Shown here one piece after another: positions 12,223 to 20,706 of a stretch of DNA of 22,377 nt. The number at the start of each line of letters is the position of its first letter. Positions within the stretch are counted from its first letter, which is position 1. The translations under genes and the position numbers were made by a program. The notes beneath the pieces are model-generated. The model ran no database searches and was not told the DNA's origin. It saw only the letters and a program-made list of their open reading frames with translations. This DNA is from JBDRTU01 sp043823825 (lineage in GTDB: Bacteria; Patescibacteriota; Patescibacteriia; Veblenbacterales; UBA10138), in contig JBDRTU010000065.1 in assembly GCA_043823825.1 (NCBI GenBank), positions 1 to 22,377 of the forward strand. The letters are read 5' to 3'.

Positions 12223-15200
12223 TTACTAATTTTTTAATCTCATTGGTCAGTTCTGCGCTATCAGCTATCCGGTAGGGTGTGGCAATTTGACGCCAGCCAT
12301 CGTTGGTGGGAATTTTTAATACTACAGTTTGATCACCTGGATGTTTAAGTAATAATTGTTTTAATTGTGATATGATTTGTCCTGTTGTTCCCTTAGGTAA
12401 GCTAATTATTTTTTTCGTTTCGGTAAATGGAGGTTTTGAGCCATTATCTCCCAATTTAAGTTGTAGTAGTTTTTGGGGAACTTCGGCCGGGCTATTTAAG
12501 ATAGTAGCGTTTTGTACTATGATTTTTATTTCACCATTACGATGAGAAACGCGGCCATGAGCGACAATAATATTATCTGACTGCCAAACAGAGCGAGTTG
12601 CGTTTAAGGTGTCGGGAAAGACAATAATTTCCTGACTACCCGAAGTGTCTTCTAGGGTGACGAACAGCATATTGTCCCCGTTTTTGGTGGTTATTTGTTT
12701 TACTTGAGTAACCATACCAACGGTAATAACTGATTGTCGGTCGGGAAGATTATTAATACTGTTGGCAGGAACCACTTTATCAGATAGCTGTTTAGCGTAA
12801 TCGGCCAGCGGATGTTCGGTAACATAAAGACCAAGCACCTCTTTTTCCCAGCTCAATTTATCCTGCTTATTGGTTGGTGGCGCTTCTTCTAATTCTAGAC
12901 TTGCGGTTTTGATGCCGCCAGTTTTGGCAAATAGACTTGATTGTTTGGTTTCTTTAGTAGTGTGGGAACGACGAGCATAATTGGTAAGGGTGTCGATTGA
13001 ATCCAGCAACCGTCGGCGTTCGGAGTAGAGGCTATCTAAGGCACCGGCTTTAATTAGACTTTCTAATGATTTTTTAGTAACCGAGCAGTTAACGGTTCGA
13101 ATTAGAAAATCTTCTAAATTAGAAAATTTTCCATTTTGTTTTCTTTCCATAATAATAGATTTAGCTACTTGTTCACCTAAGTTTTTCATCGCATTCAAAC
13201 CAAAACGAATTTGCCGGTCAGATAGTACGGTGAAGCTAGTTAGGCTTTCATTAATATCCGGAGGGAGTATTGTAATATTCATTTTTTCACATTCAGCCAC
13301 AGCTGCTGAAATTTTTTCTAAGTCATCACTCTCAGCCGTCATTAAAGCAGCCATAAATTCTGTAGGATAATTAGCTTTTAAGTAGGCAGTTTGATAAGCG
13401 ACAATAGCATAAGAGGCGGCATGGGCTTTATTGAAACCATAAGCAGCAAACGGTTCAATTAATAACCACAATGCCATCGCCTTTGCCTCATTCAACCCTC
13501 CACTAATACAACCGGAAATGAATTTTTCTTTTTGCCTTGCCATTTCTTTGGGAATTTTTTTACCCATAGCTTTTCTAAGTTTGTCAGCCTCTTCCCAAGT
13601 GTAACCAGCGATTGCAATAGCAGCGAGCAGTACGTCATCTTGGTAAGTGATAATACCATAAGAGGCATGTAAAATATCTTTTAGTCTTGGATCTAAATAA
13701 GTAATTAACTTGGGATTATGTTTCCGTTTAATAAATTCTGGAATGGAGTTAATTGGTCCTGGGCGGTAAAGCGCTACCATGGCCATAATATCGAAAATAG
13801 TAGTAGGTTTTAGTTCGGTTAAATAACGTGTCATACCCGAACTTGAGAGCTGGAACAAGCCCATAGTATTACCTTGGGCTAATAAATCAAAAGTAGACTG
13901 GTCATTTAAAGGTATGGTATCTAAGTTAATCTTGACACCCTTAATCTTACTTATTATTTCAACAGCGCTGCCTAAAATACTAAGATTTCTAATTCCCAAA
14001 AAGTCCATTTTTACTAAACCAACATCCTCGCACGAACCCATATCAAATTGGGTTATTACATTTTTATCATCCACATCCATTTGGAGCGGAGTATAATCAA
14101 TGAGTGGTGTTGGTGAAATGACTATACCAGCAGCATGTACGGAAGCGTGTCGGGCACAGCCCTCAACCTTTTGGGCTAGGTCCAGCAACCGTTTAACTTC
14201 GCTATCTTCTTGGTAAAGAGTCCACAAATCTGAATTTTCTTCCAGCGCTCGCTTAATTGTCATATGGAAACCTTGATGACCTAAAGGAATCATTTTGGCT
14301 ACTCGGTCACACAATCCATAAGGATACCCTAAAGCTCGTCCTACGTCGCGAACTGCAGCGCGAGCCATCATCGTACCAAAAGTAACTATTTGTGCTACTC
14401 GATTGGTTCCGTACTTAGCTGTGACATAAGAAATTACTTCGTCGCGCCTATTGTCGGCAAAATCCATATCAATATCAGGTGGAGAGGGGCGCTGAGGATT
14501 TAAAAATCGTTCAAAAGGCAAGCGGTATTCTAGGGGGTTAATGGTAGTAATGCCTAAGAGGAAAGAAACAAGCGAGCCGGCTGCTGAACCTCGGGTGGTA
14601 GTAATAATATTGTGTTGCCTCGCCCAGTTAACAAAATCAGCTACTACTAAGAAATAACTAGCATATCCTTTCTTCATTATAATTTTAAGTTCATATTCCA
14701 AACGTTCCCGCACATCCTCGCTGACACCGTCTGAATATTTTTTGGTTAAACCCTCTTCGGTTAATAATCGCAGGTATACTTCGGGCGTTTCTCCTTGTGG
14801 TGTTGGGTAAACAGGAAAGAAAAGTTTACCTAGTGTTAGTTCCAAATTGATTTTTTTTGCTAAGTTGGAAGTTTGTTCAACCGCTTCGGGGTAGTCGGGG
14901 AGATCTTTAAGCATTTCTTGTTCAGTTTTAAAAGAGGAATTAATCGAGCGCATATCTAATCTTCCTTCGTCTCCAACCTTACGACCAGTTTGTACACAAA
15001 CCATTATATCTTGAGCTTCGGCGTCTTCTGGTTTTAGATAGTGGGCGTCGCTCGTGGCTACCAGTGGAATACCATGCTTATTACCAAGTTCGCTAAGTGT
15101 TTTATTAACTTTTAGTTGTTCGGGTAATTCTGGATGAGCCTGAATTTCTAAGTAAAAATTGTCTTCACCTAAGATGGTTTTGTATTCTCGAATCAATTTT

Positions 15201-15667
15201 TCAGCCAAGACATTGTCGTCTGCCAAGATGGCTTGGGCTATGGTTCCTTTAAGGCACGCCGAGAGCGCAATAATACCTTGATTATGTTGTTTTAAAATTT
15301 CCAGATCAATTCTTGGTTTATAGTAAAAACCCTCTAAGTGAGCAATACTAACCAGTTTTAATAAATTCTTATAGCCCTCCAGATTTTTAGCTAATAACAC
15401 TAAATGATTTGCCACATCATCAATCTTAGCTTTTTTATCTGTTAGTCGCCTTGGGGCTAAGTAAGCCTCTACCCCGATTATTGGTTTAATTCCTTGGGCT
15501 CTGGCTTCTTTATAGAATTCAGCCACCCCATACATTGAACCATGATCGGTGATGGCTAATGCTGTATGGCCGAGTTTTTTTGCATAAGAAATAAGCTCGG
15601 GGATTTTTGGTAATCCGTCGAGCAAAGAATAATGGGAATGGACATGAAGATGGACAAAGCCCGGCAT
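12203..15667 (-). CDS. dnaE: DNA polymerase III alpha subunit
   Basis: The catalytic subunit of the replicative polymerase. The 1154 residues contain the whole DnaE1 layout: an N-terminal PHP domain (HLHVHSHYSLLDGL, ITDHGSMYG), and a C-family polymerase core with the catalytic acids in PDIDMDFAD (about 395-403) and KMDFLG (about 554). The SSAAG-type fingers follow, with GYTWEEADKLRKAMGKK and YGFNKAHAASYA. Further on are helix-hairpin-helix repeats (about 800-860) and an OB fold (about 985-1030, VGMVTQVKQI). The length is normal for DnaE without an intein. There is no SD; TGC-TAAAGT ends 8 nt before the ATG. The extreme C-terminus runs into an inverted-repeat element. The beta-clamp-binding tail was not identified. 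Confidence 0.97.
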   Translation of the reverse strand: MPGFVHLHVHSHYSLLDGLPKIPELISYAKKLGHTALAITDHGSMYGVAEFYKEARAQGIKPIIGVEAYLAPRRLTDKKAKIDDVANHLVLLAKNLEGYKNLLKLVSIAHLEGFYYKPRIDLEILKQHNQGIIALSACLKGTIAQAILADDNVLAEKLIREYKTILGEDNFYLEIQAHPELPEQLKVNKTLSELGNKHGIPLVATSDAHYLKPEDAEAQDIMVCVQTGRKVGDEGRLDMRSINSSFKTEQEMLKDLPDYPEAVEQTSNLAKKINLELTLGKLFFPVYPTPQGETPEVYLRLLTEEGLTKKYSDGVSEDVRERLEYELKIIMKKGYASYFLVVADFVNWARQHNIITTTRGSAAGSLVSFLLGITTINPLEYRLPFERFLNPQRPSPPDIDMDFADNRRDEVISYVTAKYGTNRVAQIVTFGTMMARAAVRDVGRALGYPYGLCDRVAKMIPLGHQGFHMTIKRALEENSDLWTLYQEDSEVKRLLDLAQKVEGCARHASVHAAGIVISPTPLIDYTPLQMDVDDKNVITQFDMGSCEDVGLVKMDFLGIRNLSILGSAVEIISKIKGVKINLDTIPLNDQSTFDLLAQGNTMGLFQLSSSGMTRYLTELKPTTIFDIMAMVALYRPGPINSIPEFIKRKHNPKLITYLDPRLKDILHASYGIITYQDDVLLAAIAIAGYTWEEADKLRKAMGKKIPKEMARQKEKFISGCISGGLNEAKAMALWLLIEPFAAYGFNKAHAASYAIVAYQTAYLKANYPTEFMAALMTAESDDLEKISAAVAECEKMNITILPPDINESLTSFTVLSDRQIRFGLNAMKNLGEQVAKSIIMERKQNGKFSNLEDFLIRTVNCSVTKKSLESLIKAGALDSLYSERRRLLDSIDTLTNYARRSHTTKETKQSSLFAKTGGIKTASLELEEAPPTNKQDKLSWEKEVLGLYVTEHPLADYAKQLSDKVVPANSINNLPDRQSVITVGMVTQVKQITTKNGDNMLFVTLEDTSGSQEIIVFPDTLNATRSVWQSDNIIVAHGRVSHRNGEIKIIVQNATILNSPAEVPQKLLQLKLGDNGSKPPFTETKKIISLPKGTTGQIISQLKQLLLKHPGDQTVVLKIPTNDGWRQIATPYRIADSAELTNEIKKLVNPHILS

Positions 15668-15675
15668 ATAAACTT

Positions 15676-15684
15676 ACTTTAGCA
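15676..15684 (-). promoter_or_regulatory. Extended -10 promoter candidate of dnaE
   Basis: On the minus strand TGC then TAAAGT (15681-15676), 8 nt before the dnaE ATG. No good -35 is seen. It would give a leader of zero to two bases. The rest of the 154-bp gap to the upstream gene holds nothing else that I can recognise. Confidence 0.45.
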
Positions 15685-15821
15685 TGAGAGTTAAGATATC
15701 AGGAAGGTTAATGAATATAAAAACATAGAAGCAGTTTACTCTTCAGATGAATTTTATTTGATTTCTATTTTATCTTGGTAGCACCAAGCGACTAATTAAA
15801 TTATTCAACAGCGATCGTTTT

Positions 15822-16121
15822 TTACTTAGAGCGTTTACGGCTTTGCTGCTTGTCGCGTTTATCAATAAAATATCTAACTAGTTCTTTAGCCCCAACTGCT
15901 AGCATTGATAAGTATGAAGCCGAGTGTTCTAATTTTTCCTTAGCAGCACTAAAAAAATCTTCCAATTTGCGCATGCTTTGTTCTACACCCTGCAAAATTT
16001 TAACCAGTCGTCTGATAATGATTAAAAAATACACCAAAATCCAGCCAAATAAAAAGGCCAGACCAAAAACGGAAAGGGCGATAGAGAGGTTGAGGATATC
16101 CTTACTTGATTCTAAATACAT
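15822..16121 (-). CDS. Small membrane protein with basic tail
   Basis: A 99-residue protein with one strongly hydrophobic segment at about 11-37 (LSIALSVFGLAFLFGWILVYFLIIIRR), then an amphipathic, probably coiled-coil helix (about 40-70), and a very basic end (KRDKQQSRKRSK). The layout resembles DUF948-like general-stress or envelope proteins, but there is no residue-level signature. The minus frame is chosen over an opposing 99-residue + frame because of this organised hydrophobicity. It lacks an SD. It lies upstream of dnaE on the same strand with 154 nt between, and is divergent from the membrane-protein/rodA operon. Function unknown. Confidence 0.7.
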   Translation of the reverse strand: MYLESSKDILNLSIALSVFGLAFLFGWILVYFLIIIRRLVKILQGVEQSMRKLEDFFSAAKEKLEHSASYLSMLAVGAKELVRYFIDKRDKQQSRKRSK

Positions 16122-16148
16122 AAGCGAGGTTAAATTATCTTTAGCTTA

Positions 16149-16154
16149 AGTATA
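16149..16154 (-). promoter_or_regulatory. Promoter candidate of the small membrane protein
   Basis: On the minus strand TATACT is preceded by TG and one base (extended -10), giving a leader of about 20 nt. The -35 region is weak. Confidence 0.4.
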
Positions 16155-16205
16155 TCATGTTTTGTTCACTAGTGGTAGGGGAGGGCTACAAACTAAATAA
16201 TAATA

Positions 16206-16214
16206 TGCTACAAT
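16206..16214 (+). promoter_or_regulatory. Extended -10 promoter of the 16221 gene (leaderless spacing)
   Basis: TGC then TACAAT (16209-16214), ending 6 nt before ATG 16221. The -35 region (around 16186) is a poor match. It has the same layout and spacing as the gatB promoter. Confidence 0.6.
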
Positions 16215-16220
16215 AAAACT

Positions 16221-17060
16221 ATGCCACAAGAACTCCCTAAAATTTCCAATCAAGAATTTAAATTTGGTTACTGGTTTTTTATGCACCGCGACCTGTTTAA
16301 GAAAGTGATTATTGGCGTTTTAGTGCTGTTGATTGTGGTTTTTTGGGGTTTTAGTTTAGTAAAGTTAGTAAGTTATCTGGCGACTTCTAAAGCCCATAAT
16401 GAAATGTTAGAAAATCTTACTGGTACAGTTGTAGAAAGTAGCGCTTGGCATACACGTAACCAGCCGGAAGAAATCCAAGTATTGCAGGTAACAGCTATAC
16501 CAGTTGGTAAAACTTATGACATCGTAGCTTTGATAAAAAATCCCAATCTCCGTTGGGCCGCAGCCAAGGTTGATTATGTATTTTTAAGTAATGGCTCTGA
16601 GCAAATAGCAGGTACTGGCTATCTTATGCCACTTGAAGAAAAATATTTTTTGGAGTCTAATGTTGATCTAGGTCTGTCGGCTAGTGAAGTTAGTTTAGAG
16701 ATTAGAGATGTTAACTGGTATCGAATTAGAAATTTTACAGAGTTTCCCAATGCCAGTTTTGATATTGCTGATCAGCAATTAGTAAATTTAGCAACACTGT
16801 CGCCAGGGTCCCAAGGTATGCGTTTGCGTGTTGATTTAACCAACATTAGTGCGTATAGTTTTTGGGAAATCAATGTTCAAGCTATATTAAAAAGTGGATC
16901 CATGCCGGTAGCAGTAGCAACCAAGCCAGTACAAATTATGGAAAGTGGGAAAACTAAATCTCTGGAATTTATTTGGACAAGTCCTCTACCTAATGTAACT
17001 AATATAGAAATTAAACCAGAAGTTAATGTTCTAGACGCCAGCGTGTTTAAGCCGTTGTGA
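16221..17060 (+). CDS. Single-pass membrane protein, unknown extracytoplasmic domain
   Basis: A 279-residue protein with a short cytoplasmic N-terminus (about 1-28), one transmembrane segment at about 29-55 (VIIGVLVLLIVVFWGFSLVKLVSYL), and a beta-rich external region. Within that region, around 85-165, the pattern of a hydrophobic strand, 'IVALIKNPN' and 'AKVDYVFLSNGSEQIAGTGYLMPLEEKYF' resembles FxLYD/late-embryogenesis-type beta-sandwich domains. A second similar unit follows at about 195-275 (LRVDLTNISAYSFWEINVQAIL). I do not know its function. It precedes rodA by 44 nt with no terminator, so a role in the envelope alongside cell-wall elongation is reasonable but inferred. The ATG lies 6 nt after an extended -10 with no SD. 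Confidence 0.8.
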   Translation: MPQELPKISNQEFKFGYWFFMHRDLFKKVIIGVLVLLIVVFWGFSLVKLVSYLATSKAHNEMLENLTGTVVESSAWHTRNQPEEIQVLQVTAIPVGKTYDIVALIKNPNLRWAAAKVDYVFLSNGSEQIAGTGYLMPLEEKYFLESNVDLGLSASEVSLEIRDVNWYRIRNFTEFPNASFDIADQQLVNLATLSPGSQGMRLRVDLTNISAYSFWEINVQAILKSGSMPVAVATKPVQIMESGKTKSLEFIWTSPLPNVTNIEIKPEVNVLDASVFKPL

Positions 17061-17104
17061 TTTTTCGGTCGCATCTGTCAGAGTTCTTTTTTTCAAATTA
17101 AATT

Positions 17105-18226
17105 ATGCGTCTACGTTTCGGGCAGATATTCCAGGGATACGACTGGGTGTTGATGGCAACCACCTTGTTATTAATATTGGTTGGTTTAGCTTCGCATTAT
17201 GCTGGCGCTTTGGGTCAGGGGCAAGGATTAGGCAGTTCAGTTTTTATTAAACAAACTGTGGCGGCTGTGATTGGTATAATTTTGTTGATAGTAATAAGTC
17301 AAATTGATTTTCGTATTTATCGTTCTTGGTTTAAGCTTCTTTACCTTAGTGCCTTAGCCTTGCTTGGTTCCGTTTTACTTTTTGGGGAACAAATAAGGGG
17401 TACCCGTGGTTGGTTTGTGTTGGGCAACTTTAGTTTTCAACCAGTAGAATTAGTAAAATTACTTTTTATCATTTCTCTGGCCGCTTATTTAGTTTATCTG
17501 GGACCACCATTAAATTTTAAAAAAACTTTCGGTAGTGCCCTACTTTTACTACCACCCTTAGCTCTAGTATTACTCCAACCAGATTTTGGCTCCGCTTCTT
17601 TGTTGGTCTTAATTTTTTTGGTAATGTTGGCAATGGTTCCTAAGCGTTTTAGTTGGTGGTTATGGGTGATTGCTGTTTTAATAGTGGTGGTTAGTGTTAG
17701 TTGGTTTGCTTTGGCAGATTATCAAAAGTCGCGCTTACAAGTTTTTTTGGATCCGCGTCTTGATCCTTTAGGGCAAGGTTACAATGTATCACAATCAATA
17801 GTGGCAGTTGGCGCTGGGCAGTGGCTTGGGCGAGGTTTAGGTTTAGGTACTCAAAGCCAATTAGATTTTTTGCCCGAGCAGCAAACAGACTTTATTTTTG
17901 CTAGTATTGCAGAAGAATTAGGTTTGTTTGGCGCTACTTTAATTTTGGCTTTTTTTGCTGTGTTTTTTGGCCGAGTGATACGATTAATGCGTCGTCTACG
18001 AGACGATTTTTCCTTATTAGTGGTTGGAGGGATTGCTAGTGTATTATTTAGCCAAGTTGTTCTTAATATCAGTATGAATATGGGTTTAGCGCCGGTGATT
18101 GGTTTACCATTGCCTTTCTTAAGCGCTGGTGGTTCCTCATTAGTTGTTAGTTTAATATCAGTTGGTATGATTGAGAATTTAGCACGCCGGCATTCTGACC
18201 AAGCTCCATTTGAGCATAATACTTAA
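17105..18226 (+). CDS. rodA: Peptidoglycan glycosyltransferase of the SEDS family, RodA-like
   Basis: RodA polymerises lipid II into glycan strands during cell elongation, together with a class B PBP. The 373-residue protein has about ten membrane segments and the SEDS signatures in order: RGTRGWFVLGNFSFQPVEL (about 98-116), LLQPDFGSA with the catalytic Asp (about 160), and FLDPRLDPLGQGYNVSQSIVAVGAG followed by GxGLGTQSQLDFLPEQQTDFIFASIAEE (about 217-270). The C-terminal GLPLPFLSAGGSS loop completes the set. The short N-terminus and the RGW motif favour RodA over FtsW. No SD or promoter is visible, so it should be co-transcribed with the 16221 gene. A PBP2 gene is not in the window. Confidence 0.92.
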   Translation: MRLRFGQIFQGYDWVLMATTLLLILVGLASHYAGALGQGQGLGSSVFIKQTVAAVIGIILLIVISQIDFRIYRSWFKLLYLSALALLGSVLLFGEQIRGTRGWFVLGNFSFQPVELVKLLFIISLAAYLVYLGPPLNFKKTFGSALLLLPPLALVLLQPDFGSASLLVLIFLVMLAMVPKRFSWWLWVIAVLIVVVSVSWFALADYQKSRLQVFLDPRLDPLGQGYNVSQSIVAVGAGQWLGRGLGLGTQSQLDFLPEQQTDFIFASIAEELGLFGATLILAFFAVFFGRVIRLMRRLRDDFSLLVVGGIASVLFSQVVLNISMNMGLAPVIGLPLPFLSAGGSSLVVSLISVGMIENLARRHSDQAPFEHNT

Positions 18227-18256
18227 AAGAACACAACCAATAGGTGATGAAAATCC

Positions 18257-18286
18257 TTGACAATATTACTAACTTAGTGTTAAACT
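18257..18286 (+). promoter_or_regulatory. Promoter of the zinc-ribbon/rplY operon
   Basis: TTGACA (18257-18262), 18-nt spacer ending TGT, then TAAACT (18281-18286), an extended -10. The leader to ATG 18309 is about 16 nt and has no SD. Confidence 0.7.
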
Positions 18287-18308
18287 TAAAACACTTAATA
18301 ATTTATTT

Positions 18309-18638
18309 ATGAATACTGAGCCGCGTAAAAGATCATCCAAACAGCCAGGCGATGGATTAAAGCTAATATCCTATTGTCCTCTGTGTGAAAAATCATACAA
18401 TCCTTTGCGGGCCCGCATTCTAGATGAACGCGATGGTGCACATTTAGTACATATTCAATGTGCTGAATGTGGCAGCTCTATTGTGGCTTTGATTATGGCC
18501 TCGTCTATGGGAATAACTTCGGTTGGATTAATTACCGATTTAACCGGTGATGATGTAATGAAGTTTAAAGATGAGAGTCGCCTTACTGCTGACGAGGTTA
18601 TTTCTATGCATCAGATGCTGTTTCCTCAGAAAGTATGA
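18309..18638 (+). CDS. Zinc-ribbon protein of unknown function
   Basis: A 109-residue protein. After a basic, probably disordered start (about 1-17), YCPLCEKSYNP and IQCAECGSS supply two CxxC pairs spaced about 28 residues apart, a classic zinc-ribbon layout. A hydrophobic strand-rich stretch follows (SIVALIMASSMGITSVGLITDLTGDDV), and the C-terminus is a short helix typical of a small dimerising domain. The TGA stop overlaps the rplY ATG (ATGA), so the two are translationally coupled. Together with the shared promoter this suggests a role linked to ribosomes or 5S rRNA. That link comes from context only. Confidence 0.82.
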   Translation: MNTEPRKRSSKQPGDGLKLISYCPLCEKSYNPLRARILDERDGAHLVHIQCAECGSSIVALIMASSMGITSVGLITDLTGDDVMKFKDESRLTADEVISMHQMLFPQKV

Positions 18639-19336
18639 CTGAACTAAATCTTTTACCAAGAACGATAACAGGAAAAAAAGTTAAAGAAGTGCGACGGGAA
18701 GGGAATATTCCCGCTGTTGTTTATGGTCACGGCGTGAAACCACAATCAGTGATGGTTGATTATATTACTTTTGAGAAAGTTTACCGTCAGGTTGGTGGTA
18801 GTACTTTAATTGATTTAAAATTGGAAACGAAACAACCTGTTAAAGCTCTTATTCAAGATGTTGCTGTTAACCCTTTGACTGGTAAATATCAACATGTTGA
18901 TTTTCATCAAGTACGAATGGATGAGAAGATTTCTGCCGAAGTGCCTATAGTGTTTACTGGGGAAGCTAAAGCAGTAAAGGAATTAGGCGGTATTTTGGTG
19001 AAGAATTTAACTCAATTAAGAATTGAATGTTTACCGCAAGATTTGCAACACGAGATTACGGTTGATCTTTCACCTCTTGAGGATTTTGGCAATTCAATTC
19101 AAGTTTTGGACCTAAAAGTACCTAGCACTTGGAAAGTGTTAAATAACGCCGACGAGTTAGTTGTGGGTGTAGAGCAGCCAAGAGTGGAAGAAGAAGTTGT
19201 AACAGCCCAACCCGAGGAAGATGTATCCAAAGTTGAGGGCGTAGCCGATAAACCAAAGGAAGGTGAAGAGAGGGCTGAAGAAGCTAAGGGTGATGAGAAA
19301 AAGGCAGAGCCTAAAGAAAAAAAAGGTAAAGAATAA
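18635..19336 (+). CDS. rplY: Large-subunit ribosomal protein L25 (CTC form)
   Basis: It binds 5S rRNA at the central protuberance. At 233 residues it is the two-domain TL5/CTC form. The L25 domain covers about 1-95 (GKKVKEVRREGNIPAVVYGHG, ALIQDVAVNPLTGKYQHVDFHQV). A beta-domain spans about 96-185 (VPIVFTGEAKAVKELGGILVKNLTQLRIECLPQDLQHEI). A highly charged Glu/Lys/Ala tail of about 45 residues ends KEKKGKE. The start codon overlaps the stop of the upstream zinc-ribbon gene, and a strong terminator follows. The acidic-basic tail is low complexity and probably disordered. Confidence 0.95.
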   Translation: MTELNLLPRTITGKKVKEVRREGNIPAVVYGHGVKPQSVMVDYITFEKVYRQVGGSTLIDLKLETKQPVKALIQDVAVNPLTGKYQHVDFHQVRMDEKISAEVPIVFTGEAKAVKELGGILVKNLTQLRIECLPQDLQHEITVDLSPLEDFGNSIQVLDLKVPSTWKVLNNADELVVGVEQPRVEEEVVTAQPEEDVSKVEGVADKPKEGEERAEEAKGDEKKAEPKEKKGKE

Positions 19337-19351
19337 TATTGTAATTGAATA

Positions 19352-19382
19352 AAACTCCCCTGATGTCTATCGGGGAGTTTTT
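19352..19382 (+). terminator. Intrinsic terminator after rplY
   Basis: AAACTCCCC (19352-19360) pairs with GGGGAGTTT (19372-19380), and an inner GAT/ATC pair extends the stem. TTTTT follows. Confidence 0.9.
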
Positions 19383-19388
19383 GAATAC

Positions 19389-19450
19389 AAAAAAATTCCT
19401 GTACGTTTGACTTGGTGGGTATCAAAGTGGTACAGGAGTTTTTATTTTTG
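19389..19450. terminator. Bidirectional terminator, tandem to the rplY terminator
   Basis: TCCTGTAC (19397-19404) pairs with GTACAGGA (19430-19437), continued inside by TTTGA/TCAAA. The + side is followed by GTTTTTATTTTT, and the minus side by seven T (A-run at 19389-19395). It probably ends the minus-strand 93-residue gene and backs up the rplY terminator. Confidence 0.88.
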
Positions 19451-19479
19451 GTAGCGCATGGCTTTCCTCTTAGGTGGTT

Positions 19480-19761
19480 TTAATTATCCATTGCTGAATT
19501 GTTATTTAGTGTTAAAAAGTGATACTGTACGTCGATATCAAATATATTCTTAAAAGGAATGGTTTTAAAATCAGTCTTTCCATTAAGAATTTTTAAGGTC
19601 AACTCTTCTCCGAAAATTCCCACCCCCACAACATCAAGGGCAAGAGATTCGGTACGTTTACCCTTATCATCCATTAACTTAATAATTGTGCGAATCGACC
19701 CATTTTTTCGAGGAAATAACTTTACTAATCCATGCGCTTTGTTTTTGATTAAGTGAATCAT
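19480..19761 (-). CDS. Hypothetical protein, 93 residues
   Basis: I do not recognise this protein. It starts MIHLIKNKAHGLVKLF, is basic at the N-terminus, and has alternating hydrophobic strands (TIIKLMDD, LALDVVGVGIFGEELTLKIL, NIFDIDVQYHFLTL) that suggest a small beta-rich fold. An SD of high quality (AAGGAGGG, 6 nt from the ATG) and a near-consensus promoter TTGACA-18-TATAAT inside the 3' end of prmC argue that it is a real, well-expressed gene. A bidirectional terminator closes it. It has no family evidence and no membrane segment. Confidence 0.75.
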   Translation of the reverse strand: MIHLIKNKAHGLVKLFPRKNGSIRTIIKLMDDKGKRTESLALDVVGVGIFGEELTLKILNGKTDFKTIPFKNIFDIDVQYHFLTLNNNSAMDN

Positions 19762-19820
19762 TTTGTCCCTCCTTTCGTAAAGAGACTTTTGTGAAAGAAA
19801 TAATGTTTATTTGCTCACTG

Positions 19821-19850
19821 ATTATACTTTAAGAGCCTTATTTGTGTCAA
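19821..19850 (-). promoter_or_regulatory. Near-consensus promoter within the prmC 3' end
   Basis: On the minus strand TTGACA (-35, 19850-19845), 18-nt spacer, TATAAT (-10, 19826-19821). The -35 and spacer encode the last prmC residues, and the -10 overlaps its TAA stop. It drives the 93-residue gene, with a leader of about 50 nt. Confidence 0.8.
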
Positions 19851-20706
19851 TTATTATTAGTCGAGAACTGCCTGACAAATCAGGGAGTATAAAAATAGCA
19901 CTAGTTGAATAAAATTTTTTTAAAGTCGCTAGCCAACGATTTATAATTCGCGGTGAAGTTTCTAAGAGTATAAATTTTATTTCGTTATGCTTCGCGATTT
20001 GCCTGCAAAACTCGTCAAAAAGTCCTATTGGCTCTAATAACGCCTCTTTTGGCTCAAATTTAAGTTCTGGATTTGCGTTATATTCTTCTTTAGTTAAATA
20101 GGGTAAGTTGGCTGCTACTAGATCTAACTTTTCGTTTTCAAGAACTTCTAATAAATTACCGAGCCTAAAATCAATTCGTCCTTTTCCGCCTAGGAGGTTA
20201 GCGTTCAGGTTCGCTACTTTAAGCGCATTAGGAGAAATATCAGTGGCAATTATTTTAACTATCGGTAATTCTAGCGCTAGGGTTATCGCAATACAACCAG
20301 ACCCAGTGCCAATATCTGCTATGGTCTTTATAGAACCATTCTCCAAAGAACCCGCCGGAGGCGGATCTACTGGGCGTTGCGCGCGAATGATTCCAATAAT
20401 TTTTTCTACAAGCAATTCGGTTTCTGGACGGGGGATTAGAGTTTTAGGTGTTACTTTATAGTTTCTGCCGTAAAACTCCTTATTTCCGGTTAAATAAGCT
20501 ACGGGCCAGCCACGATTTCTTTTAGCTATCAGCCCTTGAAAACGCCATAATTCAAGCCAACTAAGTCTTTGCTCTACATTTATCAGTAAATTAGTGCGAT
20601 ATGTTTTAAGTACCAATGCTAAAAGCACCTCGGCATCAAGAGAAGGGGAACTGCTGCTAGATTTTAACTGGTTAGTGGCTCTGGCTAATATTTGTTGCAC
20701 CGTCAT
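19822..20706 (-). CDS. prmC: Release factor glutamine methyltransferase
   Basis: PrmC methylates the Gln of the GGQ loop in release factors, using SAM. The 294-residue protein has the N-terminal helical domain (about 1-75), then IPRPETELLVEK (91-102), the SAM-binding motif DIGTGSGCIA (131-140), and ATDISPNAL. The substrate motif reads NLPY (200-203), where the family usually has NPPY. An unusual Pro-rich insertion at about 109-125 (RAQRPVDPPPAG...) separates the helical domain from the SAM motif and is encoded by a GC-rich palindromic segment. Its ATG overlaps the prfA stop by 4 nt (ATGA), so enzyme and substrate are translationally coupled. Whether NLPY weakens catalysis is unknown. Confidence 0.93.
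   Translation of the reverse strand: MTVQQILARATNQLKSSSSSPSLDAEVLLALVLKTYRTNLLINVEQRLSWLELWRFQGLIAKRNRGWPVAYLTGNKEFYGRNYKVTPKTLIPRPETELLVEKIIGIIRAQRPVDPPPAGSLENGSIKTIADIGTGSGCIAITLALELPIVKIIATDISPNALKVANLNANLLGGKGRIDFRLGNLLEVLENEKLDLVAANLPYLTKEEYNANPELKFEPKEALLEPIGLFDEFCRQIAKHNEIKFILLETSPRIINRWLATLKKFYSTSAIFILPDLSGSSRLIIIDTNKALKV
20338..20386. repeat. GC-rich palindromic insertion within prmC
   Basis: CCGCC-GGA-GGCGG (20352-20364), followed by GCG-rich bases to about 20386, stands out from the AT-rich gene and encodes a PVDPPPAG-like insertion. Only one copy is in the window; a repeat family is suspected, not shown. Confidence 0.5.

Noticed and set aside
12203..15667. Possible intein or frameshift in dnaE
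   Set aside because: The length (1154) matches intein-free DnaE and all motifs are in one uninterrupted frame.
15850..16149. 99-residue + strand ORF opposite the small membrane protein
   Set aside because: The minus frame shows a clean transmembrane segment and basic tail; the + frame has no such organisation.
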